Source: Polaromonas sp. (GTDB lineage: Bacteria; Pseudomonadota; Gammaproteobacteria; Burkholderiales; Burkholderiaceae_C). From it: 64,000 nt of DNA. The notes beneath the pieces were generated by a model. It did no database searches and was not told the origin of the DNA. It saw only the letters and a list, made by a program, of their open reading frames with translations. The translations under genes were made by a program, and so were the position numbers. This document shows, one piece after another, positions 60,733 to 64,000 of the stretch. The stretch is from the NCBI RefSeq assembly GCF_016185115.1, contig NZ_JACPOF010000030.1:310001-374000 (forward strand), given 5' to 3'. Each line of letters starts with the position of its first letter. The stretch's first letter is position 1.

Positions 60733-61725
60733 TCAGATCTTGAAGGCTTCCAGCGCCTCGGGGGCAAACAGCTCTTCAGGCTCCAGCAGTCGCTTTGAGA
60801 GCCCCTGTTCGAAGTGGTAACGCAGGAAAGTGCGCAGGGTTTCCTCATTTTTCTCGAAACCATAGGGCCAGAAGTCTTCGCCCATCTCACGCTTGACCTG
60901 TTCGACGTGCGATGTCAGCCAGGGCAACATGGCCTTGAGCGCAGCCGTCTCGTACAGGTCTTCATAGGTGCGCTTTTGCGACTCTTCAAGCGCCTTCATC
61001 ATGGAGCGCGCCACCCAGCGGTTGGCTTCGTACACATCGCGGCGAATGGCCACCGTGTGCATGATGGGGAATATCTTCGTCTCCCTGAAGTAATTGCGCT
61101 CAACCTACTCGTAATCCTCAAACAGCCGTTTGACCTTGCCCCCGCCTTTGAGGAAGCTCGACGGCATCCGCGCCGTATACAGCGCATCAATCTCGCCATC
61201 GAGCAGCATCTGGGCCAGCGTCTGCTGGGGGCCAATGCTCTGCACCTTGATATTGGGCGGCAGGTCGAGCTTGATCTTTTCAGAGCGCCCTGGTTCTTCT
61301 TCGCCACCGGTGAAATAGGTCACGCTGTCTACCGGCACGCCGTAGTGATCGGACAGGATGCCGCGAATCCACACTGGTGCGGTCATCTGGTATTCGGGGT
61401 TTCCAACTTTTTTGCCAATCAGGTCTTTTGCTTCGCGAATACCCGAGTTCGCATTGACATAGATACACGAGTGTCGAAAGAAACGGGAAGGAAAGACAGG
61501 AATCGCCACAAACGGCCGCGGGTCCCTCGACATCGACACGCTGTAGGATGACAGCGACATCTCGGCCACGTCAAACTCCTTGTGCCTGAGCATGCGGAAG
61601 AAGGTTTCCTCCACCGGCATGTTGAGATAGTTGAGGTCAATGCCATCGGGCTGCACGCTCCCGTCCATGAGGGCACGGGTGCGGTCGTAGTTCCAGCAAC
61701 CGAAGGTAAGTTTGAGTTTTGACAT
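60733..61725 (-). pseudogene. 4,5-dihydroxyphthalate decarboxylase-like / binding-protein-like gene with an in-frame amber stop
   Basis: A frame of 331 codons is interrupted only by TAG at codon 207 (61105-61107, CTA on the plus strand). Before it: LKLTFGCWNYDRTRALMDGSVQPDGIDLNYLNMPVEETFFRML, FPSRFFRHSCIYVN, IDALYTARMPSSFLKGG. After it the same frame continues with VERNYFRETKIFPIMHTVAIRRDVYEANRW to a normal end. Members of this family share a periplasmic-binding-protein fold and sit in phthalate-type catabolic clusters. No frameshift or deletion is seen, so a single substitution (or sequencing error) explains it. Suppression by read-through is possible but unsupported. Confidence 0.85.
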
Positions 61726-61791
61726 TTAGGCGCGAGAAAAGAGAAAAAGGTAGTGAAAAATAATCAGTGAACTGTACGGCTTGCCCGCCGC

Positions 61792-62775
61792 TCATTCAGG
61801 CTTGATGCCCGAGGCAACGATGGCTTTGGCCAGGCGTTCGTTTTCGCCAACGATGGCCCTGCCGTAATCAGCGGGTCCGCTGCCGATGGGCTCAATGCCG
61901 GCGTTGCTCAGTGTCTGGATGACTTCGGGCATTTTTGCGATCTGCGCCATTTCACTGCTGATGCGCTCTATCGCACTGGCGGGGGTACCTGTCGCAGCGA
62001 GCACGCCGACGATGGGCGCAAAGTCAAAACCAGGAATGGTTTCTGCGATGGCCGGCACATTCGGCTCCTGGCTGGAGCGCTGGGCGGCGTTGTTGGCCAG
62101 CAGTTTGACCTGGCCGCCCTTCACAAAACCGACAAGCGAAGGCAATGCCGAGAACAGCACTTCAACCTGCCCGCCAATCAGCGCAGGCACGGACTGCCCC
62201 GTTCCCTTGAAAGGTACGTGCGTGATCTGCAGGCCCAACGAGGCTTTCAGCGCCTCCATGGTGAGGTGGTGCGTGCTGCCGATACCGGATGAACCGTAGT
62301 TCAAGGTTCCGGGTTTGGCCTTGGCCAGCGCGATGAATTCCTGAAAAGTGTTCGCGGGCACCTTGGGGTGAACGGCAAGGTAAAGCGGCGCCCGGGCTGC
62401 CAGCGATACCGGCACGAAGTCGCGCTTGTAGTCGTAACCCAGATTTTTGTAGATGGCCGGGTTGATGGAGAACATTGATCCATCGGTGACCAGGAAGGTA
62501 TAGCCATCTCTGGGTGAGGTGGCAAGCACCTGCGCCGCCACAACGCCGTTGGCGCCCGGGCGGTTGTCAACCACCACCGACTGCCCCAGCCTGTCACCCA
62601 GCCGCTGCGCAAAAATGCGCGCCACCGTGTCGGGCAGCCCGCCCGCAGCGTAGGGCACCACAAACTTGATGGGACGGTTGGGGTAGGCACCCTGCGCGCT
62701 GGCAGCAAGAGGCAGCAACGAAACTGCCGCGAGCACGATGCCCGCCAGCGTGAAAAGGCGGCGTGATGTTTTCAT
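61792..62775 (-). CDS. Bug (TctC-type) tripartite tricarboxylate carrier binding protein
   Basis: 327 residues. A signal peptide (LFTLAGIVLAAVSLLPLAASAQG) is followed by YPNRPIKFVVPYAAGGLPDTVARIFAQRLGDRLGQ, VVVDNRPGANGVVAAQVLA and LTMEALKASLGLQITHVPFKGTGQSVPALIGG. It lies between the broken decarboxylase-like gene and the Rieske oxygenase, so its ligand is plausibly an aromatic acid substrate of that cluster (inference). No permease subunits are present in the window. Confidence 0.9.
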   Translation of the reverse strand: MKTSRRLFTLAGIVLAAVSLLPLAASAQGAYPNRPIKFVVPYAAGGLPDTVARIFAQRLGDRLGQSVVVDNRPGANGVVAAQVLATSPRDGYTFLVTDGSMFSINPAIYKNLGYDYKRDFVPVSLAARAPLYLAVHPKVPANTFQEFIALAKAKPGTLNYGSSGIGSTHHLTMEALKASLGLQITHVPFKGTGQSVPALIGGQVEVLFSALPSLVGFVKGGQVKLLANNAAQRSSQEPNVPAIAETIPGFDFAPIVGVLAATGTPASAIERISSEMAQIAKMPEVIQTLSNAGIEPIGSGPADYGRAIVGENERLAKAIVASGIKPE

Positions 62776-62855
62776 GTATTTGTCTCCGGTTGTTTTATCG
62801 TGATGTCCAGCGTAAAAAGCAAGGCAGCAAGGCAGTCAGTAACTGCTCTGGCGAA

Positions 62856-64000
62856 TCAGGTTGAATACGAAGGCTCCAGTGCCGGCTCCTTCTTGTCCCA
62901 CACATAACTTCCGGAGAAGGCCCGCCAATCGCTGGTTTTGGGAATGATGGCCTGGTAGGCCACCACACTTGAAGGAATACGCAGATCGCCGGTGCCGATA
63001 GCCGGAGCGCCGGACTGGAAGGCGCGCACGGCTTCAAGCATCTGCTTGCGGAATTCCACTACCGCCATATCGCTGGCGCCCAGGCGCTCGTGTGTGCGGT
63101 CGGCAATGGGACCCATGGTGACCCACATGGCGACGTCCTGATTGGGGAAACCCGTTATGCCCGTGAAGTTGCCAGCCTTCATCGCTTCGCGGTCCTGCCA
63201 GAAATTGTTGGCGCGATTGCGCAACGGCATATATTTATCATCAAGGTCGTGCCCGACTTGCTGACCGAGAAACTTGCGCCATGTATTGGTGTCAGGGGTG
63301 GTGTCTGGATGGCCCCAGGCAATGAAATAAAACGCCGTGTTCGTATCGTCCATCGGCACATTGATATTGGCAACGTTGTACAGGTTGTTGGGCGGGATCA
63401 GCACCGCCGAAGGTGCAACAAACACGGTGGACCGGATGTAGTCACTGACTGCCGCATTCTTGATGGGCCGGCGGATAGCCGCATAACGGAAACCGTAGCC
63501 ACCTCGCTCGACCTGCATGCGCGGCGCCTTGTCGGTCGACGGGCGCAGCCAGTTGGTGTCGGTGGCTTCTGCGCCTTCAACGCGCGCAGGCACCATGTCT
63601 GACGAGTGCAGGCTGGAGCTGTGCGCCGAATCAATGGCGCCTTCAAGAATCTGCGCCCAGTTGCAGGGAATCAGGACCTTGGCAATCGTCACCCGGGCAT
63701 CTGCGGTGGGTGCCCAGGCAGGCGGAACAAACTCGGGCATGGTTTCTTTCGGACCCATATAGGCCCATACAAAACCGGCCCACTCCTGCACCGGGTAGGC
63801 CAGATGCTTGACCTTCTGCGCAAAGCCGCTGGCCGCCGGCTCGGACACCATCTCAACCACATTGCCCTCAACGTCCATCTTCCAGCCGTGATACAGGCAG
63901 CGCAGGCCGCAGTCTTCATTACGACCAAAGACCAGCGAGACGCGGCGGTGCGGGCAGTATTCATCCATCACGCCGACGCGGCCATTGGTGTCGCGAAAAA
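62856..64000 (-). CDS. Rieske non-haem iron oxygenase alpha subunit (phthalate 4,5-dioxygenase-like), 5'-truncated by the window
   Basis: The frame is open to the window edge; about 381 residues are visible. The Rieske [2Fe-2S] motif is complete (CPHRRVSLVFGR...CLYHGWKMDVEGN). The catalytic iron ligands appear in EGAIDSAHSSSLHSSD (Asp/Glu-x2-His-x4-His). LAYPVQEWAGFVWAYMGP is typical of the phthalate/vanillate-type single-component alpha subunits. It would hydroxylate or demethylate an aromatic substrate using a reductase encoded elsewhere, probably upstream beyond the window. It heads the visible part of the catabolic cluster with a Bug protein 80 bp downstream. Confidence 0.9.
   Translation of the reverse strand, partial: FRDTNGRVGVMDEYCPHRRVSLVFGRNEDCGLRCLYHGWKMDVEGNVVEMVSEPAASGFAQKVKHLAYPVQEWAGFVWAYMGPKETMPEFVPPAWAPTADARVTIAKVLIPCNWAQILEGAIDSAHSSSLHSSDMVPARVEGAEATDTNWLRPSTDKAPRMQVERGGYGFRYAAIRRPIKNAAVSDYIRSTVFVAPSAVLIPPNNLYNVANINVPMDDTNTAFYFIAWGHPDTTPDTNTWRKFLGQQVGHDLDDKYMPLRNRANNFWQDREAMKAGNFTGITGFPNQDVAMWVTMGPIADRTHERLGASDMAVVEFRKQMLEAVRAFQSGAPAIGTGDLRIPSSVVAYQAIIPKTSDWRAFSGSYVWDKKEPALEPSYST

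Noticed and set aside
60724..60740. GGGGTCAGATC near the end of the broken decarboxylase-like gene
   Set aside because: It resembles the ends of the 88-bp palindrome, but no inverted partner is nearby, so it is probably coincidence.

Overview
The window looks like chromosomal DNA of a betaproteobacterium of the order Burkholderiales, most likely the family Comamonadaceae (Polaromonas/Rhodoferax-like). This is inferred from the high GC content, the ribE-ribBX-ribH-nusB and ybgC-tolQRA gene orders, the many 'Bug' (TctC-type) binding proteins, and several families of short intergenic repeats. No rRNA operon, CRISPR array, phage or intact transposase gene was seen. There is one tRNA gene.

Layout. 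1-965: end of a type IV minor-pilin operon (pilY1 3' end, pilE). 1.0-5.1 kb: riboflavin genes ribD, ribE, ribBX and ribH, then nusB. 5.2-8.8 kb: an aminotransferase, ybgC and tolQRA, without tolB or pal. 9.1-12.7 kb: dnaE on the minus strand. 12.8-15.1 kb: trhO and egtB. 15.1-19.4 kb: a minus-strand stress/redox operon (two pirins, OsmC, flavodoxin, DoxX) divergent from a LysR regulator, with a palindromic T-N11-A site between them. 19.5-26.5 kb: a flavin amine oxidase, gluQ, a large secreted Gly-rich/DUF11-like protein, trmB and a pseudouridine synthase. 26.58-27.36 kb: two small membrane-protein genes, each followed by an attC-like site, resembling orphan integron cassettes. 27.4-34.0 kb: exported transglutaminase-like and TlpA-like proteins, egtD, a DsrE protein and alaS. 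34.1-38.2 kb: a minus-strand catabolic cluster (Bug protein, PEP mutase/isocitrate lyase family enzyme, NTF2-like protein, GntR regulator, polysaccharide-deacetylase-like enzyme). 38.5-39.6 kb: small envelope proteins and tRNA-Gly(CCC).

39.87-51.50 kb is the most unusual part: eight tightly packed, mostly overlapping plus-strand genes. They encode an ABC-ATPase-like protein without Walker A, an MCE/MlaD-like protein, a lipoprotein, a CHASE2 protein with a degenerate cyclase domain, a FecR-like protein, a divergent MlaE-like permease, an exported WD40-caspase and an exported SH3-caspase-DUF4384 protein. The two cytoplasmic nucleotide-binding modules look catalytically dead, whereas both exported caspase-like domains keep their His/Cys dyads. 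I read this as a periplasmic sensing and proteolysis system coupled to a lipid-transport-like membrane complex. That function is inference. The operon ends in a perfect 21-bp hairpin.

51.7-64.0 kb is minus-strand catabolic DNA: an exported nucleoside-deaminase-like protein, an NMT1-type binding protein, an aldehyde dehydrogenase with a ThDP-dependent decarboxylase-like enzyme, two Bug proteins, a citrate-synthase-like protein with an N-terminal helix-turn-helix, an EamA transporter, a dihydroxyphthalate-decarboxylase-like gene broken by one in-frame amber codon, and a Rieske oxygenase cut by the window edge. Intergenic spaces carry four kinds of repeat: a GTCAT...ATGAC element (4 copies), an AGCTGCT...AAATGGCC element (3 copies), a CCCCCTCGGGGGG modular element (7 copies) and a single 88-bp cruciform-like palindrome.
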